A stretch of 64,000 nucleotides of DNA from Bacteroidia bacterium (GTDB lineage Bacteria > Bacteroidota > Bacteroidia > Bacteroidales > Paludibacteraceae). The stretch covers positions 62,001 through 126,000 of the forward strand of contig RZYM01000002.1 of assembly GCA_009930305.1 (NCBI GenBank), given 5' to 3'. Positions 8,956-18,518 of the stretch are shown in pieces. Every line of letters begins with the position of its first letter. The first letter of the stretch is position 1. A program made the position numbers and the translations under genes. The notes under the pieces were generated by a model that made no database searches, was not told the origin of the DNA, and was given only the letters and a program-made list of their open reading frames with translations.

Positions 8956-10287
8956 ATGAAAATTATAATTGCTGGAGCCGGTGATGTAGGAACTCATCTT
9001 GCCAAAATGCTTTCCAAGGAAAGCCACACAATTATATTATTAGATGAAAAAGCCGAGAAAATAAAGGCTCTGGAGGCTAATTATGATATTCTTGCAATTG
9101 TAGGTTCGCCTACTTCATTAAAAGATTTGCGCGAAGCACAAGTACCTACTGCAGACCTATTTGTTGCCGTTACTCCATACGAAAGTACAAATATAACAGC
9201 TTGCTTATTGGCTACCAATCTTGGAGCACAAAAGACACTTGCTCGTATTGATAGCCAAGAATATCTACTTCCCAAAAACAAAGAGTTTTTCAAAAGTATG
9301 GGAGTCGATTCTTTGATTTACCCTGAAATGCTGGCTGCAAATGAAATTGTAAACGGCTTAAAGAAAGGCTGGGTCCGTCAATATGTAGAACTTTCAGGTG
9401 GTGCTTTAATAGTTTTAGCAACAAAAATCAGAGCCACATCTCCCCTATGCAATGTACCATTAGAAAAAGCTTTTGAAGGTAATGAACTCGTCCGTATAGT
9501 AGTTATTAAACGAGGAAATGTTACCATTATACCAACAGGTAAAGATTGTGTTATAAATAATGATATAGTTTACTTCATCACTACAAAAGAGGGTATTGAA
9601 GAAGTTCGTATTAAATCAGGCAAAGAAGACTTTGATATCAAGAACATAATGTTTGTTGGAGCAAGTCGAATAGGCATAAAAACAATACAAAATTTACCTA
9701 AAGGTAAGGATATTAAAGTTATTGAACAGGATATTGACAAAACATACAGAATAATAGAACAAACCAATAATACTTTAGTGATAAATGGAGATGGCAGAGA
9801 TGTTAGTCTGTTAAAAGAAGAAGATATAGAATCTTTTGATGCTTTTGTTGCATTAACCGGCAATTCGGAAACCAACATACTTGCCTGTTTAACCGCTAAA
9901 CAATATGGCGTTAAACGAACAATCGCAGAGGTCGAGAATATGGACTATATACCAATGGCAGAAAGTTTGGATATAGGTGCTATTATAAATAAGAAAATAA
10001 TTGCTGCAAGCCATATATATCAACTGATTTTAGGTGGCAATGTTTCTGTTAGATGCCTTACATTTGCTAATGTAGAGGTTGTTGAATTAGTGGCAGAAGA
10101 TGGTTCATACATCACAACCGATTATTTAAAAAATTTGAAGTTGCCAAAAAACACAACTATTGGAGGTATCGTTAGAGAAAATACCGGTATTGTTGCCGTT
10201 GGCGATACTCAAATAAAAGCTGGTGACAGAGTGACTTTATTTTGCGGTGAGTATACCATACAAAAAATAGAAAAGCTATTTGAATAA
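8956..10287 (+). CDS. trkA: Trk potassium uptake regulatory subunit TrkA
   Basis: This cytoplasmic NAD-binding gating subunit of the Trk potassium uptake system is 443 residues long and has the normal two-fold architecture. A first Rossmann RCK domain begins with GAGDVGTHLAKML (residues 6-18). A TrkA-C segment follows, then a second Rossmann domain starts near residue 232 (MFVGASRIGIKT), with a second C-terminal domain ending ...IQKIEKLFE. It lies 39 bases after smpB and 21 bases before trkH, which encodes its membrane partner, so the two form a working unit. Confidence 0.96.
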   Translation: MKIIIAGAGDVGTHLAKMLSKESHTIILLDEKAEKIKALEANYDILAIVGSPTSLKDLREAQVPTADLFVAVTPYESTNITACLLATNLGAQKTLARIDSQEYLLPKNKEFFKSMGVDSLIYPEMLAANEIVNGLKKGWVRQYVELSGGALIVLATKIRATSPLCNVPLEKAFEGNELVRIVVIKRGNVTIIPTGKDCVINNDIVYFITTKEGIEEVRIKSGKEDFDIKNIMFVGASRIGIKTIQNLPKGKDIKVIEQDIDKTYRIIEQTNNTLVINGDGRDVSLLKEEDIESFDAFVALTGNSETNILACLTAKQYGVKRTIAEVENMDYIPMAESLDIGAIINKKIIAASHIYQLILGGNVSVRCLTFANVEVVELVAEDGSYITTDYLKNLKLPKNTTIGGIVRENTGIVAVGDTQIKAGDRVTLFCGEYTIQKIEKLFE

Positions 10288-10308
10288 ATATACATAAAAT
10301 CTTATATT

Positions 10309-11769
10309 ATGAAATTATTAGACATAAAAATAGTAATTCGAATAATGAGTTTCTTACTCTTGTTCGAAGCTTTATTTATGCTTATTTCTGCATTTGTATC
10401 AGTTGCTTACGGAGAGCCTGATTGCCGATATATTTTTTACTCCTCGGGAGTGACATTAGGATTCAGCCTACTCGGAATACTTTTAACTCCTAAAATAGAA
10501 GTTGAAATGGGTAAACGAGAGGGCTACTTGATTGTAGCATTAGTTTGGATTGTATTTTCTCTATTCGGTTTACTCCCATTTTATTGGAGCGGTTCTATTC
10601 CATCATTTACGGATGCTTTTTTCGAAACGATGTCCGGATTCACAACAACTGGAGCGAGTATATTGTCGGATATTGAAGAACTATCCTATGGATTACTCTT
10701 TTGGCGTAGTCTTATTCAATGGTTGGGAGGTATGGGTATCATAGTTTTATCATTAGCATTATTACCACTACTTGGTGTCGGAGGTATGCCACTATTTGTT
10801 GCAGAAGTTACCGGCCCTACAAAAGATAAATTACATGCAAAGATAAGTTCAACGGCAAAAATTTTATGGGGAGTATATTTCGGAATTACACTAATTGAAA
10901 CATTCTGTCTATGGGCAGCAGGGATGAATTTATTTGATGCAGTATGCCATGCATTTACGACTATGGCAACCGGTGGATTCTCAACAAAAAATCTAAGTAT
11001 CGCATACTGGAATTCTCCTCTTATAGAATACATTATCATATTCTTTATGTTTGTTGCAGGTATTAACTTTTCTCTTTATTTCTTTTTACTTAAAGGAAAC
11101 TTTAGAAAGTTCTTTCACAATGAAGAGTTTAAATATTACACTATTTTTACATTTATTTTATCATTAATAGTATTTGTAGCTTTGACTATTAGTCATGGTA
11201 ACACATTTGGAATAGAAGAAAGAATAAGGTACTCATTTTTCAATGTTATATCACTAATGTCAACCACAGGATACGTGAATGTTGATTTTATTCAATGGCA
11301 CCCGTTTATATGGTTATTACTTTTACTAGTAATGTTATTTGGCGGCAGTGCCGGTTCTACAGCGGGCGGTATTAAAACCGTTAGAATCGTTATTTTACTC
11401 AAGAACAGCTATTACGAATTTAAAAGATTGATACACCCGAATGCTATTATTCCTGTTAGATTTAACAATGAAGTAATAAAACCACAACTTATTAACAACG
11501 TATTGGCATTCTTCTTCTTATATTCTGTTATTACTATAGTTGGCATTTTGTTTTGTGTAGCTTGTGGTATGGGGCTGGTAGAATCAATGGGTACCGTAGT
11601 TACTTCTATTGGTAATGTCGGACCAGGCTTAGGAACGGTTGGACCCGTATCAAACTTTGGAGCAATTCCAATGGCATGTAAATGGTGTGCGTCTGCATTA
11701 ATGCTAATAGGTCGTCTTGAGTTATTTACCGTACTAATGGTATTTACACATGCATTCTGGAAAAAATGA
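10309..11769 (+). CDS. trkH: Trk potassium transporter membrane subunit TrkH
   Basis: This ion-conducting subunit of the Trk system has 486 residues and a series of membrane helices arranged as repeated helix-pore-helix units. Selectivity-filter-like loops are visible, for example TMSGFTTTGASIL, TTMATGGFSTKN, SLMSTTGYVNVD and SIGNVGPGLGTVG. The conserved GGSAGSTAGGIKTVR stretch, typical of TrkH/KtrB proteins, lies between the third and fourth units. Its stop codon overlaps the start of the following methyltransferase gene (ATGA at 11766-11769). Confidence 0.96.
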   Translation: MKLLDIKIVIRIMSFLLLFEALFMLISAFVSVAYGEPDCRYIFYSSGVTLGFSLLGILLTPKIEVEMGKREGYLIVALVWIVFSLFGLLPFYWSGSIPSFTDAFFETMSGFTTTGASILSDIEELSYGLLFWRSLIQWLGGMGIIVLSLALLPLLGVGGMPLFVAEVTGPTKDKLHAKISSTAKILWGVYFGITLIETFCLWAAGMNLFDAVCHAFTTMATGGFSTKNLSIAYWNSPLIEYIIIFFMFVAGINFSLYFFLLKGNFRKFFHNEEFKYYTIFTFILSLIVFVALTISHGNTFGIEERIRYSFFNVISLMSTTGYVNVDFIQWHPFIWLLLLLVMLFGGSAGSTAGGIKTVRIVILLKNSYYEFKRLIHPNAIIPVRFNNEVIKPQLINNVLAFFFLYSVITIVGILFCVACGMGLVESMGTVVTSIGNVGPGLGTVGPVSNFGAIPMACKWCASALMLIGRLELFTVLMVFTHAFWKK

Positions 11770-12878
11770 CAAACAAATCCTCTGAAAACAGAATATATGA
11801 GGCAGAGCAATTAGAGGGGAAAGCAATAGCTACCATAAAAATTCCAAGTTGGGCCGTAATTGACAATATTAAATATCCTAAACGTTTGTCAATGGAGCAA
11901 TGCTCGTCAGAATACACGGCAAAATACAAAGCAAATATTGTTCATGGGTATTCATTTACAGACTTAACAGGGGGATTGGGAGTTGATTTCGCTTTTATGA
12001 GTCAATCATTTAAAAAAGCAACTTACAACGAGTATAATACAGATTTATTTAATATTGCAACTCATAATTTCAAGGTATTGCAACTCAATAATGTGCAAAC
12101 TGTTAATTATGATGCAATGGAATACCTAAATTCAATACAAAAACAAGATTGTATTTACATAGACCCGGCAAGACGTAGTAAATCAGGTGGAAAGATGGTA
12201 CTTTTAGAAGATTGTGAGCCTGATTTAACGAAAATAAAAGATAAATTATTGAGCAAATGTGATACTCTTATAGTTAAATTATCTCCAATGCTTGACATGG
12301 ATGCAGCGCTCAAGAATCTACCTGAAACATCAGATATACATGTTATTTCAATAAAAAACGAGTGCAAAGAATTAGTTTTCGTATTACAAAAAAACAACGA
12401 GCAAGCATCAGTTCAAATTCATTGTGTAAATATCCCGGGAGAATCATGTTTTAAATTTAAAAAAGACGAAGAACAAAATGCACAATCATTGTTTTCAATG
12501 CCTTTAAAATATCTATACGAACCAAATTCAAGCATACTAAAAGCCGGGGCATTTAAAATGGTAGGAATAATACAAAATGCATATAAATTGCACGTAAACA
12601 GCCATCTATACACATCAGAAAAACTTATAGATTCGTTTCCCGGTCGTTGTTTTAAAATACTGGAAATTTGTAGCGCACATAAAAACAAATTAAAACACAT
12701 ACAAAAAGCTAATCTTGCAATTAGAAATTTCCCTTCATCAGTGGGTGAGCTTCAAAAAAAGATTGGAATAAAAGATGGTGGCGAATTATACCTCTTTGCA
12801 ACAACCACATTAGATGGTTCGAAAAATATTTTGGTTTGTAAAAAAGTACATAAAAATGATATATCCGAAGCACTTTGA
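11766..12878 (+). CDS. Class I SAM-dependent methyltransferase with C-terminal THUMP-like domain
   Basis: This is a 370-residue protein. A Rossmann methyltransferase core is indicated by DLTGGLGVDFAFMSQSF (SAM-binding glycine loop, about residues 66-82) and the catalytic-type YIDPARRSKSGGK. The C-terminal 90 residues match the THUMP-like domain, with the characteristic KANLAIRNFPSSVGELQKK. Members of this family are conserved across Bacteroidota, and an RNA substrate is the reasonable inference, but the modified base is not known to me. Translation is coupled to trkH by a four-base overlap, and the gene overlaps mutS2 by 23 bases. Confidence 0.85.
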   Translation: MTNKSSENRIYEAEQLEGKAIATIKIPSWAVIDNIKYPKRLSMEQCSSEYTAKYKANIVHGYSFTDLTGGLGVDFAFMSQSFKKATYNEYNTDLFNIATHNFKVLQLNNVQTVNYDAMEYLNSIQKQDCIYIDPARRSKSGGKMVLLEDCEPDLTKIKDKLLSKCDTLIVKLSPMLDMDAALKNLPETSDIHVISIKNECKELVFVLQKNNEQASVQIHCVNIPGESCFKFKKDEEQNAQSLFSMPLKYLYEPNSSILKAGAFKMVGIIQNAYKLHVNSHLYTSEKLIDSFPGRCFKILEICSAHKNKLKHIQKANLAIRNFPSSVGELQKKIGIKDGGELYLFATTTLDGSKNILVCKKVHKNDISEAL

Positions 12879-15273
12879 ACAGAAAATAGGGTTCGATAAG
12901 ATCAGACTGCTTATAAAAGCTCAATGCATCAGCGATTTAGGAAAAGAAATTGTTGATGAAATAGAGTTCTCATCAAATTTTAATTCTGTTGCACTTAGCA
13001 TGGAACTGACATCAGAATTTATACACATTATTGATGAAGGTGATGCCTTCCCTATTGATGGATATTTTGATGTTCGAGGTTATCTTAAACGCATCAAAAT
13101 TGAAGGAACGTTTTTAACCGAATCAGAATTATTTGAACTTAAACGCTCGCTTTTTACAATAAAAAATATAATTAACTTCATCGAATTAAAGGATGCCACA
13201 ACTTACAAACATCTAAAAGATTTGACTGTAAATGTTAATTACGCAGTTGATGTTCAAAGGTACATTGACAAAATTTTGGATAAATTTGGAAGGATTAAAG
13301 ACAATGCATCACCTGAACTGACTAAAATTCGTAGAAGTAAAAACATTGCAGAATCCTCAATATCACGCATACTAAGCAATATTATTCACAAAGCTAAAAG
13401 TGATGGATATTTGGATTCAGATATCACTCCTACTTTACGCGAAGGCAGACTTGTAATACCTATATCACCCGCATATAAACGTAAACTAGGTGGTATTGTA
13501 CATGACGAATCAGCATCAGGTAAAACGGTATACGTTGAACCGGGAGAGGTTGTTGAAGCCAATAACAGAATACGCGAATTAGAGGCAGAAGAAAAACGCG
13601 AAATAACACGTATTTTGCAGACATGTGCAGAATACATAAGACCTTTTATTCCTGATTTAACAGAATCATACAGATTCCTTGGCATAATCGATTTTATACG
13701 AGCTAAGGCACTGTTTGCCAAACAAATAGGCGGAATTTTACCTGAACTGATTTCAGAAACACATATTGAATGGAATCATGCCAAACACCCATTACTATTT
13801 TTAAGCCTGCAAAGCCAACAAAAAGATATAGTGCCACTTGATATCTTACTTAACAAACAAAATCGTATTTTGCTGATTTCAGGTCCAAACGCCGGAGGAA
13901 AATCTGTTTGTTTAAAAACAGTGGGACTATTGCAATACATGGGGCAATGTGGTCTGTTAGTACCAATGGATATAAGCAGTAAATTCGGTTTATTCAAGAA
14001 TCTTTTTATTGATATTGGTGATGAACAATCTATAGAAAATGATTTAAGTACGTACAGTTCGCATTTAAGTAATATGAAAACCTTTCTTAAAGAAGGTAAT
14101 GAACATACTTTGCTGTTAATTGATGAATTTGGTACTGGTACAGAGCCAATGATTGGCGGTGCTATTGCAGAAGCAGAATTAGAGGTTTTTAATCAAAAAA
14201 AATGCTTCGGTGTGATAACCACTCACTACACTAATTTAAAGCATATCGCATCACAAACAGATGGACTTATTAATGGTGCAATGTTATATGATAGGCACAA
14301 AATGGAGCCTCTTTTCCAATTAGATATAGGTAATCCGGGTAGTTCATTTGCTATTGAAATTGCAAGAAAAATAGGTTTGTCAGAACAAATCATATCTAAT
14401 GCAAGCAACAAAGTCGGTTTAGAGCATATTAATTATGATAAGAACCTACAAGACATTGTACGCGATAAACGATATTGGGAAAGCAAACGTCAGCAAATAA
14501 AAATAAAAGAAAAAAAAATGGAGGAAAACTCCAATGCTTTAAAAGCACAATTAGATACTATTGATAAACAAAGAAAAGAAATAATACGTCAAGCAAAAGA
14601 AGAGGCCAGAAAATTACTTTCTGATACCAATGCAACCATCGAAAATACTATACGCGAGATAAAAGAAGCCAAGGCTGAAAAAGAAAAGACCAAAGAAATT
14701 AGACATAAGTTTGAAGAAACAAAAAAAGCCATAAGAGAAGATTCTCAAAGCATTAACCCACAAAAAAATCAGCAGGCATATAACAAACAATCGAAAGATA
14801 AAAGCCTAAGTATTGGCGATTATATAAAGTACAATGACAATATAGGTCAGATAATTTCGATAAAAGGCGAAAGGATCAATGTTGCTTTTGGGCAATTAGA
14901 AGCTGTATTAAATATCAAAATGGTCGAAAAAATAGGACGTAAACAGGTTAAAGAGCAACAAACAAAGATAAATTATAATTTTGTAAGTCCTGAAACCAAT
15001 GAAGAAATAAGACAACGCAAATTAAAATTCAAACAAGATATAGATGTCCGTGGGCAAAGAGTTGAAGAAGCCGTATTGACCATAACTTATTTTATTGATG
15101 ATGCGATTCTTGTTGGTGTAAGTTCCGTTAGAATTTTGCATGGAACAGGAACAGGAGCATTAAGACAGGCAATACGCGATTATCTATCAACAGTAGCAGG
15201 AGTAAAGTCATTCCACGATGAACACGTGCAATTAGGCGGTGCCGGCATTACAATAGTTGAACTAAAAGACTAA
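12856..15273 (+). CDS. mutS2: MutS2 family ATPase/endonuclease
   Basis: MutS2 proteins act in recombination control or ribosome rescue rather than mismatch repair. This one has about 805 residues. It shows the MutS core, Walker A in LLISGPNAGGKSVCLKT, Walker B in LLLIDEFGTGTEP, a following coiled-coil stretch (about residues 520-640) rich in Lys and Glu, and a C-terminal Smr domain with DVRGQRVEEA and RILHGTGTGALR, which is typical of the nuclease motif. I chose the ATG at 12856 (MIYPKHFEQK), which overlaps the preceding gene by 23 bases, over a start at 12814 that adds 14 unlikely residues. Confidence 0.95.
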   Translation: MIYPKHFEQKIGFDKIRLLIKAQCISDLGKEIVDEIEFSSNFNSVALSMELTSEFIHIIDEGDAFPIDGYFDVRGYLKRIKIEGTFLTESELFELKRSLFTIKNIINFIELKDATTYKHLKDLTVNVNYAVDVQRYIDKILDKFGRIKDNASPELTKIRRSKNIAESSISRILSNIIHKAKSDGYLDSDITPTLREGRLVIPISPAYKRKLGGIVHDESASGKTVYVEPGEVVEANNRIRELEAEEKREITRILQTCAEYIRPFIPDLTESYRFLGIIDFIRAKALFAKQIGGILPELISETHIEWNHAKHPLLFLSLQSQQKDIVPLDILLNKQNRILLISGPNAGGKSVCLKTVGLLQYMGQCGLLVPMDISSKFGLFKNLFIDIGDEQSIENDLSTYSSHLSNMKTFLKEGNEHTLLLIDEFGTGTEPMIGGAIAEAELEVFNQKKCFGVITTHYTNLKHIASQTDGLINGAMLYDRHKMEPLFQLDIGNPGSSFAIEIARKIGLSEQIISNASNKVGLEHINYDKNLQDIVRDKRYWESKRQQIKIKEKKMEENSNALKAQLDTIDKQRKEIIRQAKEEARKLLSDTNATIENTIREIKEAKAEKEKTKEIRHKFEETKKAIREDSQSINPQKNQQAYNKQSKDKSLSIGDYIKYNDNIGQIISIKGERINVAFGQLEAVLNIKMVEKIGRKQVKEQQTKINYNFVSPETNEEIRQRKLKFKQDIDVRGQRVEEAVLTITYFIDDAILVGVSSVRILHGTGTGALRQAIRDYLSTVAGVKSFHDEHVQLGGAGITIVELKD

Positions 15274-15292
15274 ATAACATGATTTTGCCCTT

Positions 15293-16711
15293 TTATTGAG
15301 CAAAATCAGTTGGAGTATACAATGGTTTTGTCTTGCATTTCTTACATCCGAATGTAAGAACTATACCTGCTTGCAAATTAAGCCTTTCTGAACGATATGG
15401 TATACCTTCTTTTGAATAATATAAAGGCATATAATCTCCTGCAAAATATATGCTAAACGGCGGTAAGCGGAAATTAAATCCTAGACCTAAGGTCGAAAAG
15501 CCTCCACTAATAAATGAATAGCTTGCAGACAAGCCAAACCAACCACAAGGTCTTAAATTATATGCCAAAGTCAATTCCTCTGAAAAACGACAAGCATTAA
15601 GATCTGTACGCGACAGCAAACCTACACTCATCATATCCTTTAAAAATGAGTATTCAACACCAACATACATTTTTGCATTCATTGCAGATACATAAGAGCC
15701 TGCTTGAACATCATATACATAAGACTCTTGCAAAGCCTTAAGCAATGAATCTCCGTAGTTTACCTGTTCTTCGGGTTTATACTCAACTCCGGTGAATGTA
15801 TAATCAATATCACCACCTGCATTATGTGCATTTTGCCAGAACATAAAACCAACATCTTTCAATGACAATGATATGCTCAACTCGGGTAATGGTTTGTATT
15901 CACCACCTAAATCAATAGCAGCACCTAAACTTGGTCTGTATGATTGTAAGTATTCTTTAATTTCTGTCGGATAATTAATTTTTGATATATGCCCTTCTTC
16001 ATCTAATTCAACAGTTATTCCCGGAATGGAAGCTCTAATAGAACCATTACCATTTAAATTCCATTGATCAATACTTGCATCCAAATTAAATGACGAGAAA
16101 GATGCTCTGGCATTTACTAACCCCATCAACAAATGAAGACGACCACCAACTGTCCATTGTTCATTGATTCTATGCGAATATGCGCCGGACATATCAATAT
16201 AGACACTTGCATCAGCAGATGTTGATGATAGATTATATCTATTAACACCTACAGTATCGGGTGTACCATACAATGCTAACTTAAACAAATCTTTAGGTAA
16301 AATACCTGTCAAATCTTCACGAGCAGATAGGTTAAAGCTAAAATATCCGCGTTCTTTTACCCTAAAACCAAAACCTAAAATTGACACAGATAATTCTTGA
16401 TGAATTATTGTATTATTCTTGATTGATTTATACAATGCGTCTCTATCACCATAATCAGGATGCAATGACGTAACCATTTTTCCATCCTTGTACTGAATAA
16501 AATCATTAATACCTATTGAATTATTACCGACTTCAATACTAATCGTAGAAATACCCGGAAGTTCTACATAAGTTCCACAGATAGGACGAAGAGCCGGATT
16601 CATATACGTACGGTACGGCAAATAATTCATGAAATACAAATTGCTAACTTCGGCAAAAACAGCTAAAGATGACAAACAAAACAAGACTATGAATAAAATA
16701 TTTTTTTTCAT
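15293..16711 (-). CDS. Secreted beta-barrel-like protein (DUF5723-like)
   Basis: This 472-residue protein has a clear signal peptide (MKKNILFIVLFCLSSLAVFA). The mature part is rich in aromatic residues and glycine and alternates like outer-membrane beta strands, and the early segment FMNYLPYRTYMNPALRP resembles Bacteroidota DUF5723 proteins. These are predicted outer-membrane barrels with unknown substrates. I chose the ATG at 16711, which is preceded by a GGAG ribosome binding site. The longer frame from 16792 would run into the upstream lipoprotein gene. It follows that gene by 13 bases and the two are probably one transcription unit and one envelope complex. A terminator is not obvious at its 3' end. 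Confidence 0.72.
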   Translation of the reverse strand: MKKNILFIVLFCLSSLAVFAEVSNLYFMNYLPYRTYMNPALRPICGTYVELPGISTISIEVGNNSIGINDFIQYKDGKMVTSLHPDYGDRDALYKSIKNNTIIHQELSVSILGFGFRVKERGYFSFNLSAREDLTGILPKDLFKLALYGTPDTVGVNRYNLSSTSADASVYIDMSGAYSHRINEQWTVGGRLHLLMGLVNARASFSSFNLDASIDQWNLNGNGSIRASIPGITVELDEEGHISKINYPTEIKEYLQSYRPSLGAAIDLGGEYKPLPELSISLSLKDVGFMFWQNAHNAGGDIDYTFTGVEYKPEEQVNYGDSLLKALQESYVYDVQAGSYVSAMNAKMYVGVEYSFLKDMMSVGLLSRTDLNACRFSEELTLAYNLRPCGWFGLSASYSFISGGFSTLGLGFNFRLPPFSIYFAGDYMPLYYSKEGIPYRSERLNLQAGIVLTFGCKKCKTKPLYTPTDFAQ

Positions 16712-16724
16712 TTTATTTTCTCCT

Positions 16725-18461
16725 TTAATTATCGTTGTTTTGTTCAGGTTTAAAACTAATTTTTCCAATAACATATGCACCAAGTTTAACATCTAACCAA
16801 TTGTTTGACTTAAACCAAACGTTACACATCAACTCATTATCGACTCTATAGTCTAATACCATTCCTTTACAATTTTTCGAAAAAATCTCAAATTGCTCAT
16901 AATTTAATTTGATATATGTTTTTGTTTCAGCTGTAGATTCCGTAACCTCTCCATTTACATTTACAGGAGCTGCATTAATAATGATATCACGCTCAAGTTC
17001 GGTTAAAATCTTCTGATTATTTTCGTCAATAAAATACATATGAGCCGATGCTCCTACAGGCAAGTGATTAATATGTACCATTTTTACAGTTGCAACAGTA
17101 GTATCAGCAATTGTGATATCTCCAAAATCAATTTCTCCTATTGACAAAGGAATTGTATCTGTCGAAGAAATGTAGAAATTTTTATTCGGATCTGTCGAAT
17201 TTCCTTCAAAATGACAAAGAAGTTTTGTATCAACATTCAAATCCATCTTACTATCATCAAAGAAATATGACACAACCGGTACCTCAGTTTGTAAAGGTCT
17301 GATTGTATAATGATACTCCATAGTATCACAGTTAATTGTAAACAAACGATTTGTTTGTCCATATTCACGATCAAATGTTTTGTTTGTTGTTTTGATTATA
17401 CCTGACAAATCAAAATTCAACAATTCTTCTCTTGTCAATCCTGCAATTTCATCTATCGATGGGTATTCGAGTACAAAATCCGTACTCATACTTCCATTAA
17501 AATCAGCATAAACCGATTCTCCTGTTTTCGAGTCTGAAACTTTCACATAATCTAATGTATAATTAGCAGGAATACCTATATTGTTTTCAACTATCATATT
17601 GATTTGAGGATCGTAAAATGGCAAGAAAAAGTCCCCGTTTTGCATAGTTTCCGTATAGGTAAATGGTATTTTTTTTGTGGTTTCGTATATAACACGTTGG
17701 GGACCTAAATAGCCATAAGTTACTCTCGGCTTAATTGTTCCATAGTCACAAGTTAAATGAATAAAAGAACCTGTAGGAATTAAATCGGGCGATATAATAA
17801 CTCCTGCTACTTGCATAGTAAAACTCTTACCCCCTTTTAATTTCAACATCGCGGCATCCATGGTAATAGGTAAATCTATTGGTCCATTTGTCAAATCTGC
17901 TCTAACTTTATTTTCAGGATACAAAATAGGATTCAAAGACAATTCGTCAGGACTAAATATCAAATCCACATAAGATCCTTCTTGACATACAAGATCTGAA
18001 CTTATACTTATATTTAGAGTTTGATTCTTAGCATATAGAATACTATCCAAACGCTCATTAGGATTTGTATTTATATCGTTGAACGTATAAGTCAAAACCA
18101 TATTGACGTTTCCACGATACGGATCTATATCATCTCCTACAATAGAAACATTTTTTGTAAATACTCCTTTCGGATACATTTTTAAATGACCAACTATATC
18201 GTTACCCATTTCTTGGATGTTAGATTGCTCCAAGTATATTTCATCACCTTCATTTAAAAAACGGAATGAGCCAAAAGAATCAGGCAACATTTTCATTAAA
18301 TTAAGATTGGAATGTCCTATTGGTCCAGCCAATGTCATATCAAGGCCTACTTCAGTATCAACTCCTTCAAGCAGTGAATAATTAGGATCGACACAAGAAA
18401 ATAAACAATAAGACAATAAGCCTGTTAAACCTATTCTAACAAGATGTTTTATCTTCGTCAT
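16725..18461 (-). CDS. Large surface lipoprotein of unknown function
   Basis: This protein has 578 residues with an N-terminal lipoprotein signal (hydrophobic stretch ending LSYCLFSC, with Cys23 as the likely lipidated residue). The rest is a soluble, beta-rich sequence without cysteines of obvious catalytic use. I do not recognise a domain family with confidence. Its tight spacing with the DUF5723-like barrel gene (13 bases) suggests a barrel-lipoprotein pair, which is common in Bacteroidota envelopes. A possible -7 box (TATTTTTG, 18495-18488) lies 27 bases upstream, without a clear -33 element. Confidence 0.75.
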   Translation of the reverse strand: MTKIKHLVRIGLTGLLSYCLFSCVDPNYSLLEGVDTEVGLDMTLAGPIGHSNLNLMKMLPDSFGSFRFLNEGDEIYLEQSNIQEMGNDIVGHLKMYPKGVFTKNVSIVGDDIDPYRGNVNMVLTYTFNDINTNPNERLDSILYAKNQTLNISISSDLVCQEGSYVDLIFSPDELSLNPILYPENKVRADLTNGPIDLPITMDAAMLKLKGGKSFTMQVAGVIISPDLIPTGSFIHLTCDYGTIKPRVTYGYLGPQRVIYETTKKIPFTYTETMQNGDFFLPFYDPQINMIVENNIGIPANYTLDYVKVSDSKTGESVYADFNGSMSTDFVLEYPSIDEIAGLTREELLNFDLSGIIKTTNKTFDREYGQTNRLFTINCDTMEYHYTIRPLQTEVPVVSYFFDDSKMDLNVDTKLLCHFEGNSTDPNKNFYISSTDTIPLSIGEIDFGDITIADTTVATVKMVHINHLPVGASAHMYFIDENNQKILTELERDIIINAAPVNVNGEVTESTAETKTYIKLNYEQFEIFSKNCKGMVLDYRVDNELMCNVWFKSNNWLDVKLGAYVIGKISFKPEQNNDN

Positions 18462-18518
18462 AGTTTAAATTAATTAGATTATAATTGCAAAAATAAACAA
18501 TAATATTATATGTAAAAA

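Noticed and set aside
15280-15308. Hairpin TGATTTTGC/GCAAAATCA between mutS2 and the DUF5723-like gene
   Set aside because: Nine-base stem without a U-tract on either side and overlapping the last codons of the minus-strand gene; not enough to call a terminator.
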